Below, piece after piece: positions 45,556 to 54,183 of a DNA stretch of 64,000 bases. This DNA is from Phaeobacter sp. 11ANDIMAR09 (lineage in GTDB: Bacteria; Pseudomonadota; Alphaproteobacteria; Rhodobacterales; Rhodobacteraceae): positions 1 through 64,000 of the forward strand of contig NZ_LIKT01000007.1 in the NCBI RefSeq assembly GCF_001294455.1, read 5' to 3'. Each line of letters opens with the position of its first letter. Positions within the stretch are counted from its first letter, which is position 1. Under the pieces are notes generated by a model. The model saw only the letters and a program-made list of their open reading frames with translations. It was not told the origin of the DNA and did not search any database. Position numbers and translations under genes: made by a program.

Positions 45556-46143
45556 ATGCGTAGCGCCACGATCAGCCGCCAGACCGCCGAAACCAAAATC
45601 ACGGTCGAGATCAATCTCGACGGCACCGGTTCTTATGACAACCAGACCGGGGTTGGTTTTTTTGACCATATGCTGGACCAACTGGCGCGCCATTCGCTGA
45701 TCGACATTACCATTCGCGCCGAGGGCGATTATCACATCGATGATCACCACACCGTCGAAGACACCGGCATTGCCCTGGGCCAGGCTCTGGCGCAGGCGCT
45801 TGGCGACAAGAAAGGCATCCGCCGCTACGGTGAATGCCACTTGCCGATGGATGACGCCCAGGTTCGTTGTGCCCTGGACCTTTCCGCGCGCCCCTATCTG
45901 GTCTGGAATGTCGAGATCCCAACGCAAAAGATCGGCACCTTTGATACCGAGCTGGTACGCGAATTCTTTACCGCCTTTGCCACACATGGCGGTATCACCC
46001 TGCACATCGACCAGCTGCATGGCTTCAACAGCCACCACATCGTCGAGGCCGCCTTCAAGGCGGTGGCCCGCGCCCTGCGCCTTGCGGTCGAGACCGATCC
46101 GCGCAAATCCGACGCAATCCCCTCGACCAAAGGCGCGCTCTAG
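45556..46143 (+). CDS. hisB: Imidazoleglycerol-phosphate dehydratase HisB
   Basis: HisB carries out the sixth step of histidine synthesis with Mn2+. The 195-residue monofunctional enzyme has the metal-binding histidine motifs [24 protein letters not shown] and [15 protein letters not shown], and is full length. AAGGAAT precedes the ATG at 45556. hisH should follow it directly in a compact operon, but here two convergent and divergent genes intervene. Confidence 0.96.
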   Translation: MRSATISRQTAETKITVEINLDGTGSYDNQTGVGFFDHMLDQLARHSLIDITIRAEGDYHIDDHHTVEDTGIALGQALAQALGDKKGIRRYGECHLPMDDAQVRCALDLSARPYLVWNVEIPTQKIGTFDTELVREFFTAFATHGGITLHIDQLHGFNSHHIVEAAFKAVARALRLAVETDPRKSDAIPSTKGAL

Positions 46144-46175
46144 CTGCGCCACTTGATCGCATAGGCTCCCAGACC

Positions 46176-46802
46176 TCAGGCCGGTTGCTCAACCGGCCTG
46201 TTTCTATCGCGCCTAAGCAACCACTCTGCCAACAACATATTTGGTACCCAGCAGGCCCAGGCCACTAGCGTATAGCCCAATTCCTCGCCCAAGGTCGCAA
46301 AAAGAAACGGCAAATATAGCCGCAGAGTCACAGCCGCAAAGGTCAGCGCCCCGGACCGGATCATCCAGACCCGATGCTCCGCAATCCGTCCCTGCATCGC
46401 CAGCCAGATGCCGCGCCCAGTTGTTCCCAGCCACAAAAACGCCAACAGGCCAAACCCCAGCCCAGCAACCAGCCCAGAGCTGGTGCCAATTGCCATGATC
46501 AACCCACCCAGGCCCGATACCAAAATGGCCCCCCCATAACCTCGCCCGATCCAGCGATGCAGGTGTGGACGCCGTTGACGCAGGGCCCGCCAAAACTGAA
46601 AGGGCAAGAGCGCCAATGCCACTGGAGCCAGACCAATATGCGCATAAAAGGCCAGGGGGCGCTCAAGGGCGTGGTAGGCGACAAAAGGCATGGAAAGCTC
46701 CACCCCAATCAAAAGAAACCGCCAAGATGCCAGGGCGATCAACAAACACAAAATCCAAAGAGCACCGTTCCGCAGCTTTGGCAGGGTCGTAGAAAGGGAC
46801 AT
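46176..46802 (-). CDS. DUF2306-like integral membrane protein
   Basis: A 208-residue membrane protein with five or more helices (for example GALWILCLLIALASWRFLLI and AAVTLRLYLPFLFATLGEEL). The histidine and arginine motifs HLHRWIGRGY and AEHRVWMIRSGALT are those of the DUF2306 family. Function is unknown. It is divergent from a TetR regulator, and three palindromic sites lie in the shared 88-base promoter region, so it is probably the regulated target. Confidence 0.75.
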   Translation of the reverse strand: MSLSTTLPKLRNGALWILCLLIALASWRFLLIGVELSMPFVAYHALERPLAFYAHIGLAPVALALLPFQFWRALRQRRPHLHRWIGRGYGGAILVSGLGGLIMAIGTSSGLVAGLGFGLLAFLWLGTTGRGIWLAMQGRIAEHRVWMIRSGALTFAAVTLRLYLPFLFATLGEELGYTLVAWACWVPNMLLAEWLLRRDRNRPVEQPA

Positions 46803-46814
46803 GTTTCCTCCAAC

Positions 46815-46867
46815 TTTACGCTGTAAACTTTACATTGTAAAAATCACGTCACCTTGACGCTGTCAAG
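46815..46867. promoter_or_regulatory. Tandem palindromic operators of the TetR regulator
   Basis: Two 13-base palindromes of the form TTTAC-N3-GTAAA (46815-46827 and 46829-46841) are spaced by one base. A related palindrome CTTGAC-GCT-GTCAAG lies at 46853-46867. Its TTGACG on the plus strand and TTGACA on the minus strand could also serve as -35 boxes for the two divergent genes. Binding by the adjacent TetR protein is inferred from position and symmetry. Confidence 0.65.
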
Positions 46868-46890
46868 TTGCCTGTTATTCTGCGCCTCAA

Positions 46891-47505
46891 ATGGCTGATC
46901 TGACCGGAAAAAAACCACATCACCACGGCGATTTGCGCGCCGCTCTGATCCAAAGCGGCATCGAGATTCTGACCGAATCCGGGCTCGATGCTCTGACCCT
47001 GCGTCGCTGCGCTGCCCGTGCGGGCGTCTCTCATGCCGCACCTGCGCATCATTTTGACGGGCTCGCTGGCCTGCGTGGCGCCATTGCCAAAGAAGGCTTT
47101 GACCGCTTTCGCCAACAGATGCTGCGCGCCCGCGCTGTCGGAGGGCAAGACCCCAAGGGGCGTATTCTGTCACTCTGCCGGGGCTATCTGGAGTTTGCCG
47201 TCGAAAACCCTGGACTTTTCACCCTGATCTTCAGCTGCGGTCCGATGTCCCAGTTTGAAGAAGACATGAATGCGGGTAGCGCCACCGCCTATGGAGTTCT
47301 GCGTGAGACCTGCGCGCCCTTTGTGCCCAAGGATACTGATCCGATGGTGATTGAAACCCAGGTCTGGTCGCTGATCCATGGGTTTTCCCACCTGTTCCTG
47401 GCCGGCACCTTTGGCCCCGGCCATGGCCCCCCTGATCATCACCGGCTCTTTGCCCCGGTAATGGCCCTGTTGCAGGAAATTGGCACAGATCCCGCGCCAA
47501 AGTGA
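46891..47505 (+). CDS. TetR/AcrR family transcriptional regulator
   Basis: A 204-residue regulator. The helix-turn-helix (residues about 12-58: GDLRAALIQSGIEILTESGL, TLRRCAARAGVSHAAPAHHF) is typical of TetR. The C-terminal part (ENPGLFTLIFSCGP) matches the TetR_C_33-like class. The start is ATG at 46891 with no clear ribosome-binding site; a promoter ending just upstream suggests a leaderless message. It probably represses the divergent DUF2306 gene. Confidence 0.88.
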   Translation: MADLTGKKPHHHGDLRAALIQSGIEILTESGLDALTLRRCAARAGVSHAAPAHHFDGLAGLRGAIAKEGFDRFRQQMLRARAVGGQDPKGRILSLCRGYLEFAVENPGLFTLIFSCGPMSQFEEDMNAGSATAYGVLRETCAPFVPKDTDPMVIETQVWSLIHGFSHLFLAGTFGPGHGPPDHHRLFAPVMALLQEIGTDPAPK

Positions 47506-47587
47506 CCAGCCGGCCTGCCCCGCACTTGACCTTTTGCACAAATCAAGAGAGGTCTCAGGCACAATCCCAAGAAAGCGCAGACCTGCC

Positions 47588-48226
47588 ATGCTGACAGCCA
47601 TCATCGACTATGAATCCGGCAATCTCCATTCTGCTGAAAAAGCCTTTCAACGTATGGCTCAGGAAATGAATGCTGGTGAGGTTGTTGTCACCTCCGATGC
47701 GGATGTGGTGGCTCGCGCCGACCGTCTGGTGCTGCCCGGCGATGGTGCCTTTCCAGCCTGTGCCGCTGAATTGCGCGGCCACAAGGGCATCTATGAAGCC
47801 ATGGTCGAAGCCGTCGAGCAAAAGGGCCGTCCCTTTCTCGGCATCTGCGTTGGCATGCAGTTGATGGCGACAACCGGCCACGAATATGAGGACACACCCG
47901 GCCTGGATTGGATTGCAGGCGATGTGGTCAAGATTGCGCCTCAGGATGCCAGTCTGAAGGTGCCCCACATGGGCTGGAACGATCTCATCCTCAACCAGCC
48001 GCATCCGATCTTTGACGGTATTGCCAGTGGCGATCACGTCTATTTTGTGCATAGCTATCACTTCCGCGTCGCCAATGCGGCTGAACGCCTTGCCCATGTC
48101 GACTATGGCAGCGATGTCACCGCCGTGATCGGCCGGGACACCATGCTGGGCATGCAGTTCCATCCGGAAAAAAGCCAGGACGTGGGTCTGCGCATGATCG
48201 GAAATTTCCTCACCTGGGCCCCCTAA
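47588..48226 (+). CDS. hisH: Imidazole glycerol phosphate synthase subunit HisH
   Basis: HisH is the glutaminase subunit that supplies ammonia to HisF. The 212-residue class I glutamine amidotransferase has the catalytic triad Cys 87 (LGICVGMQLM), His 192 and Glu 194 (QFHPEKS). An open frame runs upstream, but MLTAIIDYESGNL at 47588 is the family N-terminus. Its partner hisF is about 4 kb downstream. Confidence 0.95.
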   Translation: MLTAIIDYESGNLHSAEKAFQRMAQEMNAGEVVVTSDADVVARADRLVLPGDGAFPACAAELRGHKGIYEAMVEAVEQKGRPFLGICVGMQLMATTGHEYEDTPGLDWIAGDVVKIAPQDASLKVPHMGWNDLILNQPHPIFDGIASGDHVYFVHSYHFRVANAAERLAHVDYGSDVTAVIGRDTMLGMQFHPEKSQDVGLRMIGNFLTWAP

Positions 48227-48255
48227 CACAGGTTGCGAGGCGGCGCGCAAACGCC

Positions 48256-48283
48256 CCCTTTCACCTTTCTACAAATATTCAAA
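48256..48283. repeat. 28-base intergenic repeat, copy 2
   Basis: Matches the element at 41973-42000 in 27 of 28 bases. It lies 30 bases after the hisH stop codon in the convergent gap with the AraC-family gene. Confidence 0.7.
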
Positions 48284-48328
48284 ATCCACTGCCCGCCAAA
48301 GGTACAGGCCTCGCTGTTCTGCGCCGCC

Positions 48329-49054
48329 TCAGCCAAAGGTGCGCAGCGACACCGGCGCCACGCCATAGGCCTTGCGAAAGGCGCGGGTAAACCCCTCGGG
48401 GGAGGCATAGGCATAGCGCCGCGCCACTGCCTCCACCCGGTCACCCTTTGCCAAATCCTGATGCGCCAATGTCAAACGCCAGCGCCGCAAATAGCCCATG
48501 GGCGTCTCGCCGACCTCAGCGGCAAAAAGCTCCGCAAACCGCGACAGCGACAACCCCGCCTCGCCAGCCAGGTCGGCATTGGACCACAACCGACCCGGAT
48601 GGTCATGCACCGCCACAATCGCACGGCTTAACCGTGGGTTTGCCAGACCTGCCAGCAGCCCTGGCTCAGTTGCGCCCTGTTCGATCTGATTGCGCAGCAG
48701 CCGCACCATCAGCACTTCCCCCAGGCGATTGACCACAGATTGCGCCCCACAGCGCCTGCCGGTGCTTTCTGCCAGCATGACCTGCAGCAAATCACGCGTT
48801 TCAAAATTTTCCACCAGGTCAAATTCCACGCACTTCGGCAGAGCAGCCACCAGGGGGTTGTGCCCAGCGCCCCAGTCGACCCTGACGCTCAGCAGCACCG
48901 CGTGCTCAGCTTTGATGTCCACCTTTCCGCGAGGAAAAAACACCAGACGGTCCGGTGCGCTGGGCGCGCCCAGCGCCACCAGATTGGCGTGAGACAGTGG
49001 CGCAGGATGCACCGAAAGCTGGAACCGCTCCATCAACGTCGTAAGCCGGTCCAT
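48329..49054 (-). CDS. AraC family transcriptional regulator
   Basis: A 241-residue regulator with an N-terminal cupin-type sensor (about residues 10-100, LSVHPAPLSHANLVALG, HAVLLSVRVDWGAGHNPL) and a C-terminal double helix-turn-helix (ADLAGEAGLSLSRFAELFAA, ARRYAYASPEGFTRAFRKAY). GGGGGAGAGAGG lies before the ATG. It is divergent from the peroxiredoxin-like gene, which is therefore its likely target. Confidence 0.88.
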   Translation of the reverse strand: MDRLTTLMERFQLSVHPAPLSHANLVALGAPSAPDRLVFFPRGKVDIKAEHAVLLSVRVDWGAGHNPLVAALPKCVEFDLVENFETRDLLQVMLAESTGRRCGAQSVVNRLGEVLMVRLLRNQIEQGATEPGLLAGLANPRLSRAIVAVHDHPGRLWSNADLAGEAGLSLSRFAELFAAEVGETPMGYLRRWRLTLAHQDLAKGDRVEAVARRYAYASPEGFTRAFRKAYGVAPVSLRTFG

Positions 49055-49214
49055 CCTCTCTCCCCCTCGCAGCCATCAGCAGCACGACCACAGTCTAGCC
49101 AGCTGTGCTGGATCGGCCAAGAGAGTTTTCGGTGTTTTGGTTTGGTTTTTCGGATTTATCAGTTGAAAATTCCTGCAATACCTCCCTCAATCACTCAAAC
49201 CTACAGGAGCCATC

Positions 49215-49751
49215 ATGCTTATTCCCCGTCAGAAAACCCCCGATCTGAACCTGCCGCTGCTGGGTGGCGGTCAGTTTGACCTGGCCAGCGAGGGCAGCAG
49301 CCGCGGCACTGTGATCTGCTTTTACCGTGGTTTGCACTGCCCGATCTGCGCCAACTACCTGAAGGAGTTGGAAAAACGGGTTGCTGATTTTGCTGAGCGC
49401 GGCGTGACCTGCATCGCTGTTTCCTCGGATGGCGAAGAGCGCACCCAGGCCATGGCCGACAAGATCGAAGCCAGCGGCCTGCGCTTTGCCTATGATCTGC
49501 CACTGGATGTGGCAAAATCCTGGGGGCTCTATATCTCCACCTCACGCGGCAAAACCTCCATCGGCATCGAAGAGCCTGCGCTGTTCTCCGAACCCGGCCT
49601 GTTCATGGTGACCCCAGAGCAGACGCTCTACTACGGCTCGACCCAGACCATGCCCTTTGTACGCCCCCATTTCTCGGAACTGGTTGGCGCGCTGGATTTT
49701 GCCATCGCCAATGACTACCCGGCGCGCGGCGAATACATCGGCGACGTCTAA
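49215..49751 (+). CDS. Peroxiredoxin-like (AhpC/TSA) family protein
   Basis: A 178-residue thioredoxin-fold protein. The segment VICFYRGLHCPICANYLKEL holds Cys 42 and Cys 45 in a CxxC arrangement at the usual peroxidatic position. It resembles the bacterial peroxiredoxin-like family and is expected to reduce peroxides or act as a thiol oxidoreductase in the cytoplasm. AGGAG lies before the ATG. The AraC regulator is divergent and a terminator follows. Confidence 0.82.
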   Translation: MLIPRQKTPDLNLPLLGGGQFDLASEGSSRGTVICFYRGLHCPICANYLKELEKRVADFAERGVTCIAVSSDGEERTQAMADKIEASGLRFAYDLPLDVAKSWGLYISTSRGKTSIGIEEPALFSEPGLFMVTPEQTLYYGSTQTMPFVRPHFSELVGALDFAIANDYPARGEYIGDV

Positions 49752-49807
49752 TTCGAGATCCCCTCTAACCAAATGCCTGCGACCATCACTCACGGATTTT
49801 GCAGGTC

Positions 49808-49845
49808 AAACCGCCGCTTTCACAATTTTGAAAGTGGCGGTTTTT
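49808..49845 (+). terminator. Terminator of the peroxiredoxin-like gene
   Basis: AAACCGCCGCTTTCA pairs with TGAAAGTGGCGGTTT (one mismatch, loop CAATTT) and is followed by TT, about 60 bp after the stop codon. Confidence 0.85.
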
Positions 49846-49935
49846 CCATGCCCGCCCCTACACTGAGGGAATGGACAGAGAGAGGCTTTGCAGGCATAGA
49901 GAGGCTCCCGCCCAACGAAGGCATAGACGCCACCC

Positions 49936-50187
49936 GTGCAGACCAGACTTGAAAAATTCGACTATGTTGACGGACGCCACCGCTACTGCGTGTTGCGGCT
50001 CAGTCAGACGCTGTTTGGCGAATGGTGTCTGGAACAGGCCAAAGGCCCCATAGGTGCCCCCGGTGGTCAGCAGATCCGGGCCTATTACCTCCAGCACGGC
50101 GAGGCCCTGCAAAGCTATGAAACCATGCGCGACAGCCAGGTCAAACGCGGTTTTGTGCCAATTCCGGTGCAGCTGGGACTGCTGTAG
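49936..50187 (+). CDS. Small WGR-like domain protein
   Basis: An 83-residue protein resembling a stand-alone WGR domain: CVLRLSQTLFGEWCLEQAKG, then PIGAPGGQQIRAYYL and a C-terminal KRGFVPIP. The diagnostic WGR tripeptide itself is replaced by AKG, so this is a degenerate member. WGR domains bind nucleic acid ends in PARPs and related proteins. The start is GTG at 49936 and is not supported by a strong ribosome-binding site. Confidence 0.6.
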   Translation: MQTRLEKFDYVDGRHRYCVLRLSQTLFGEWCLEQAKGPIGAPGGQQIRAYYLQHGEALQSYETMRDSQVKRGFVPIPVQLGLL

Positions 50188-50227
50188 CAGCCCCAGCATG
50201 TGTTTTTAGTGCCTCCGGTCGATCAGA

Positions 50228-50614
50228 TCATTTGACCCGCGTCCAGGTCTGTTTCGAGCAGATCAAGCCACCAGCCACACAGCCCCGCAGCGCCAAAGAA
50301 TTGCCCTTCAGATCCATCTTACCGGTGTAGATCTTGTCATTCGACGGCCGCCAGACCTCGCCCGTGTAATAGCCCTCGCCCTTGGCAACCATATCGATCA
50401 CCAGGGTCTTGCCGATATTGGGCGAGCTATACTCGCCTGCGTCATTGAAGGTACGGGCGATTTTGCCACAGATTGCCGCGCCGCAGGGGGCCATTTCGAT
50501 ATGGGCATAAGAGCCGTCATCTGGTTGGGTTTTCCAGGTACCCAGGATTGGATCCGCCAAAGCGGCCCCCGCCAGGGTCAGCCCCGCCAGCGCCGTTGCC
50601 AAAAACATCTTCAT
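50228..50614 (-). CDS. DUF2147 family periplasmic protein
   Basis: A 128-residue secreted protein. Residues 1-20 form a signal peptide ending ALA. The mature part starts DPILGTWKTQPDDGSYAHIE and contains APCGAAICGKI, the hallmark of DUF2147, with paired cysteines likely to form disulfides. Function is unknown. Confidence 0.85.
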   Translation of the reverse strand: MKMFLATALAGLTLAGAALADPILGTWKTQPDDGSYAHIEMAPCGAAICGKIARTFNDAGEYSSPNIGKTLVIDMVAKGEGYYTGEVWRPSNDKIYTGKMDLKGNSLALRGCVAGGLICSKQTWTRVK

Positions 50615-50845
50615 CTTGTCTCTCCCTTTCGCCTTGCATGTCGTTTGACCGTCTCACCGCACCTAGTCACAAATATTTGGCACAGTTTTGCGACTACAGT
50701 GACGCAGGCGAGGCATTTCAGGCAAGGTTGACTTTGGGTCGCGTTGCAATTCCACCCTGCCCCGTGCAAAACACCGCCTAACAGCTATGGCCAGTTCCGC
50801 TGGCCCCACACCGGCAAGACCAAGACCAACACAAGGGCCGCGCAT

Positions 50846-51568
50846 ATGATTCTCTACCCCGCAATCGACCTCAAAGACGGCCAGGCCGTGCGCCTGGTAC
50901 ATGGCGACATGGAGCAGACCACTGTCTTCAACGACAATCCCGCTGCCCAGGCGCTGGAATTTGTCAAAGCAGGCTGTGACTGGTTGCATTTGGTGGATCT
51001 GAATGGCGCCTTTGCCGGCGAGCCAGTAAATGCCGCTCCGGTTGAGGAAATCCTGAAACAGTGCAAGGTGCCTGCGCAGCTGGGCGGCGGCATTCGCGAC
51101 ATGAAGACCATTGAGAACTGGATCGACAAGGGGCTGGCGCGGGTGATCCTGGGTACGGTCGCGGTGGAAGATCCCGACCTGGTGCGTCAGGCCGCGCGCG
51201 AATTTCCCGGCAAAGTCGCCGTTGGCATTGACGCCCGAAATGGTCGCGTCGCAACCAAGGGCTGGGCGGAAGAAACCGATGTCATGGTCACTGACCTGGC
51301 AAAATCCTTTGAGGACGCAGGGGTTGCCGCCATCATCTATACTGACATCATGCGTGACGGCGCCATGAAAGGCCCCAATGTCGAAGCCACAGCCGCGCTT
51401 GGTAATGCGGTCTCAATCCCGGTAATTGCCTCGGGTGGGGTTTCATCGCTGGACGATTTGCGGGCGTTGAAATCCTGCGGCGCGCCGCTCAATGGCGCAA
51501 TTTCCGGCCGCGCGCTGTATGATGGGGCAATTGACCTGGCCGAAGCCCTCTCGGTCATGAAGGGCTAA
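50846..51568 (+). CDS. hisA: Phosphoribosylformimino-AICAR ribotide isomerase HisA
   Basis: HisA isomerises ProFAR to PRFAR, the substrate of HisF. The 240-residue TIM barrel starts [20 protein letters not shown] and contains [16 protein letters not shown], the catalytic aspartates in PAIDLKDG and [15 protein letters not shown], and [11 protein letters not shown]. The open frame extends upstream, but the family N-terminus begins at the ATG at 50846. It is followed six bases later by the DUF2867 gene. Confidence 0.96.
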   Translation: MILYPAIDLKDGQAVRLVHGDMEQTTVFNDNPAAQALEFVKAGCDWLHLVDLNGAFAGEPVNAAPVEEILKQCKVPAQLGGGIRDMKTIENWIDKGLARVILGTVAVEDPDLVRQAAREFPGKVAVGIDARNGRVATKGWAEETDVMVTDLAKSFEDAGVAAIIYTDIMRDGAMKGPNVEATAALGNAVSIPVIASGGVSSLDDLRALKSCGAPLNGAISGRALYDGAIDLAEALSVMKG

Positions 51569-51574
51569 TCTGCC

Positions 51575-52024
51575 ATGGGTTCAGTCCGCGCAACCGACCT
51601 GCCGCATTCCAGCCTGCTGTTTCAACAACCCGCAGGCATCAAGCCAGATGACTTTGTGGATTGCTACGCCAAGCCCAGTGATTGCCCGCTTGACGAAGCG
51701 GCGGAGCGGGCCTTTCGTTTCCCGGCCTGGGTCTCGGCTCTGATGCGGCTGCGCAATCTGCTGGTGACTCCATTCGGGCTGAACACTGAGGTTACCTCAC
51801 CGAACAAGATAGGTTTCTTCCCGCTTGTCACCCGCTCCGAGACCGAGCTGATCCTGGGGCTGGACGATAGCCATCTGGATTTTCGCATCTCGGTCCTCAA
51901 ACAGGATGGCATGATCCATTTTGCCACCTGGGTGCGAACGAAGAACCGGTTTGGCAAAATCTATCTGCGTCTGATCATGCCCTTCCATGTGCTGATCGTG
52001 CGCAATGCGGTGTCACGGGTCTGA
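51575..52024 (+). CDS. DUF2867 family protein within the his gene group
   Basis: A 149-residue protein with the DUF2867 pattern: FPAWVSALMRLRNLLVTPFG, LILGLDDSHLDFRISVL and RFGKIYLRLIMPFHVLIVRN. Its function is unknown; the fold is related to lipid- or hydrophobic-ligand-binding proteins. It lies six bases after hisA and about 110 before hisF in the same direction, so it is very likely co-transcribed with histidine genes. Confidence 0.75.
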   Translation: MGSVRATDLPHSSLLFQQPAGIKPDDFVDCYAKPSDCPLDEAAERAFRFPAWVSALMRLRNLLVTPFGLNTEVTSPNKIGFFPLVTRSETELILGLDDSHLDFRISVLKQDGMIHFATWVRTKNRFGKIYLRLIMPFHVLIVRNAVSRV

Positions 52025-52131
52025 TCCGGTGTCAAATTTGCCTCTCGCCTCTATGCCGCCAAAACCAGCGACTGGCATTTTACCCCACCCCATGGCATTG
52101 ACCCGCCATATCCACAAAAGGAAGCCCTGAC

Positions 52132-52893
52132 GTGCTGAAAACCCGCATCATTCCCTGCCTTGACGTGGCTGATGGCCGCGTAGTCAAGGGCGTCAATTTT
52201 GTTGGCCTGCGCGATGCAGGCGATCCGGTTGAATCGGCCAAGGCCTATGATGCCGCCGGCGCAGACGAGATAACCTTCCTCGATATTCACGCCACCCATG
52301 AAAACCGCGGCACCATGTTTGATGTGGTGCGCCGCACTGCCGAGCAGTGCTTTGTGCCGCTCACCGTTGGCGGGGGCGTACGTACCCGCGAAGACGTGCG
52401 GGCACTATTGCTTGCGGGCGCCGACAAGGTCTCCTTCAACTCAGCCGCTGTCGCCAATCCAGATGTAATCGCCGAGGCCGCAGACCAATTTGGCAGCCAG
52501 TGCATTGTCTGTGCGATTGATGCCAAAACTGTGAGCCCGGGAAAATGGGAGATCTTCACCCATGGTGGCCGGCGCCCGACCGGTATTGATGCAGTGGAAT
52601 TTGCCCGCACCGTGGTTGCCAAAGGCGCCGGAGAGATCCTGCTCACCTCGATGGATCGTGACGGCACCAAGGCGGGCTTTAACCTGCCGCTGACCCGTGC
52701 CATCTCGGATGCGGTGCATGTGCCGGTAATCGCCTCGGGCGGCGTTGGCACCCTGGACCATCTGGTCGAAGGCGTCACTGAGGGCGGTGCCTCAGCAGTG
52801 CTGGCCGCATCCATTTTTCACTTTGGCGAGTATTCCATTCAGGAGGCCAAGGAACATATGGCCGCCGCAGGCATCCCAATGAGGCTGACATGA
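52132..52893 (+). CDS. hisF: Imidazole glycerol phosphate synthase subunit HisF
   Basis: HisF is the cyclase subunit that makes imidazole glycerol phosphate and AICAR using ammonia from HisH. The 253-residue TIM barrel has [47 protein letters not shown] and the catalytic aspartate in [16 protein letters not shown]. The start is GTG at 52132. Its stop codon overlaps the hisE start. Confidence 0.97.
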   Translation: MLKTRIIPCLDVADGRVVKGVNFVGLRDAGDPVESAKAYDAAGADEITFLDIHATHENRGTMFDVVRRTAEQCFVPLTVGGGVRTREDVRALLLAGADKVSFNSAAVANPDVIAEAADQFGSQCIVCAIDAKTVSPGKWEIFTHGGRRPTGIDAVEFARTVVAKGAGEILLTSMDRDGTKAGFNLPLTRAISDAVHVPVIASGGVGTLDHLVEGVTEGGASAVLAASIFHFGEYSIQEAKEHMAAAGIPMRLT

Positions 52894-53207
52894 GCATTCT
52901 GCACGATCTCGAAGCAACCATCATCAACCGCAAATCCGCGGATCCCAAAAGCAGCTGGACCGCCAAGCTGCTTGCCAAGGGGCCGGAGAAATGCGCCGAG
53001 AAATTTGGCGAAGAAGCCATCGAAGCCATCATCGAAGCGGTCAAGGGCGATCGGGTGAAACTGGCCTCCGAGGGCGCCGATGCGCTCTACCATTTCCTGG
53101 TGATGCTGGCGGCGCGCGATGTCCCGCTGGATGATGTTCTCGCAGAACTGGCCAAACGTAAAAGCCAAAGCGGGTTGGACGAAAAAGCCTCCCGCGCAAA
53201 AAGCTAG
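52890..53207 (+). CDS. hisE: Phosphoribosyl-ATP pyrophosphatase HisE
   Basis: HisE hydrolyses PR-ATP to PR-AMP, the second step of histidine synthesis. The 105-residue alpha-helical protein has [20 protein letters not shown], then EAIEAIIEA and the metal-binding [14 protein letters not shown]. It is a single-domain enzyme not fused to HisI. It overlaps hisF by four bases (ATGA). Confidence 0.95.
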   Translation: MSILHDLEATIINRKSADPKSSWTAKLLAKGPEKCAEKFGEEAIEAIIEAVKGDRVKLASEGADALYHFLVMLAARDVPLDDVLAELAKRKSQSGLDEKASRAKS

Positions 53208-53307
53208 TTCTCAGCCCCCTTGTCTGCCGGGTCTAGGGCCGCCCCGGCGGCCGCGCGCCAGCGCGGCTTACCCTTGAGGCGGCAAACCCAATACAATTAA
53301 TCTGGCT

Positions 53308-53335
53308 CTCTGAGGGGCAGGACTGCCCCTCAGAG
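53308..53335. repeat. Perfect 12-bp hairpin downstream of hisE
   Basis: CTCTGAGGGGCA and TGCCCCTCAGAG flank a GGAC loop. No T-tract follows on either strand, so terminator function is uncertain. The rest of the 53208-53444 gap is GC-rich, with overlapping short inverted repeats, and shows no gene. Confidence 0.6.
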
Positions 53336-53444
53336 GCTTCTCAGAAAATGCCTTTGCCGGGCCGCAGGCCCGGCTGGGCCCAACGGGGGAGGGTCAATCT
53401 TTGATTGGTCCGAGACAGGCGGGAGCCCCTGCCCTCTTCAGCCG

Positions 53445-53915
53445 CTACAGTTTGGAAGAGATAATTCCGGTAGCAAAGCCCCCCATGCGCAGCTCACCAA
53501 ACAGGCGCTGGTATTCGATCTTGGGGCAGCGGTCCTGCACCACATCCACCCCGCGCGCCTCCGCCAGAGCCGCTGCCTCGGCATGTTCCACCCCGATCTG
53601 CATCCAGATACATTTTAACGCCGGAAACACCTCCAGGGCCTCCTCCACGATGGGGGGCACCGCCTCGGAGCGGCGAAAGATGTCCACCATATCCACCGGA
53701 TCGGTGACCGCCGACAGGCTCGGCTGAACGATTTCCCCAAACAGGCGCTTGCCTGCATGGCCGGGATTTACCGGGATCACCCGATAGCCCTTGAGGCCAA
53801 GATAACGCGCCACGTAATAGCTGGGGCGGACCGGGTTCATAGACACCCCAACAACGGCAATGGTTCGGTTGCCTTGCAGGATGGATTTCAAATGGCTGTC
53901 ACTATAGTCTGGCAT
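53445..53915 (-). CDS. CoA-binding domain protein (YccU type)
   Basis: A 156-residue protein with a Rossmann-like CoA-binding fold: TIAVVGVSMNPVRPSYYVAR, YRVIPVNPGHAGKRLFGE, CIWMQIGVEHAEAAALA and VVQDRCPKIEYQRL. It belongs to the single-domain YccU family, whose role is not well defined. It is convergent with hisE. Confidence 0.88.
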   Translation of the reverse strand: MPDYSDSHLKSILQGNRTIAVVGVSMNPVRPSYYVARYLGLKGYRVIPVNPGHAGKRLFGEIVQPSLSAVTDPVDMVDIFRRSEAVPPIVEEALEVFPALKCIWMQIGVEHAEAAALAEARGVDVVQDRCPKIEYQRLFGELRMGGFATGIISSKL

Positions 53916-54011
53916 GCCCTAGACCTAGCTGCTGTACGCACTTCCGCCTAGCCCTCAAACGACAGAAAACTGACGCGATCGACCCAATAAGGATGCAGCT
54001 CAGCACGCGCC

Positions 54012-54046
54012 CTAAAAAGGACGCCCGGAAGCAAAAGCTCCGGGCG
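54012..54046 (-). terminator. Terminator, probably of the YHS-domain gene
   Basis: On the minus strand CGCCCGGA-GC-TTTT-GC-T-TCCGGGCG forms a strong stem followed by TCCTTTTTA. It is about 135 bp after the YHS gene stop codon. Confidence 0.6.
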
Positions 54047-54183
54047 CGAGGTATGGAACGAGGGACAATGAAATGATCTACGGTGGTTCCACTCCGCAGT
54101 CCCTATAGATGTAGGCGGGCAACAGTGAAAAAAAAGATGCTGCCCGGTCTTTTTTTCGTGAAATCAGACAGTCCTGCAAAGCT

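Noticed and set aside
48223-48444. A 73-codon minus-strand frame after hisH
   Set aside because: It overlaps the 28-base repeat and the AraC gene end; coding signs are absent.
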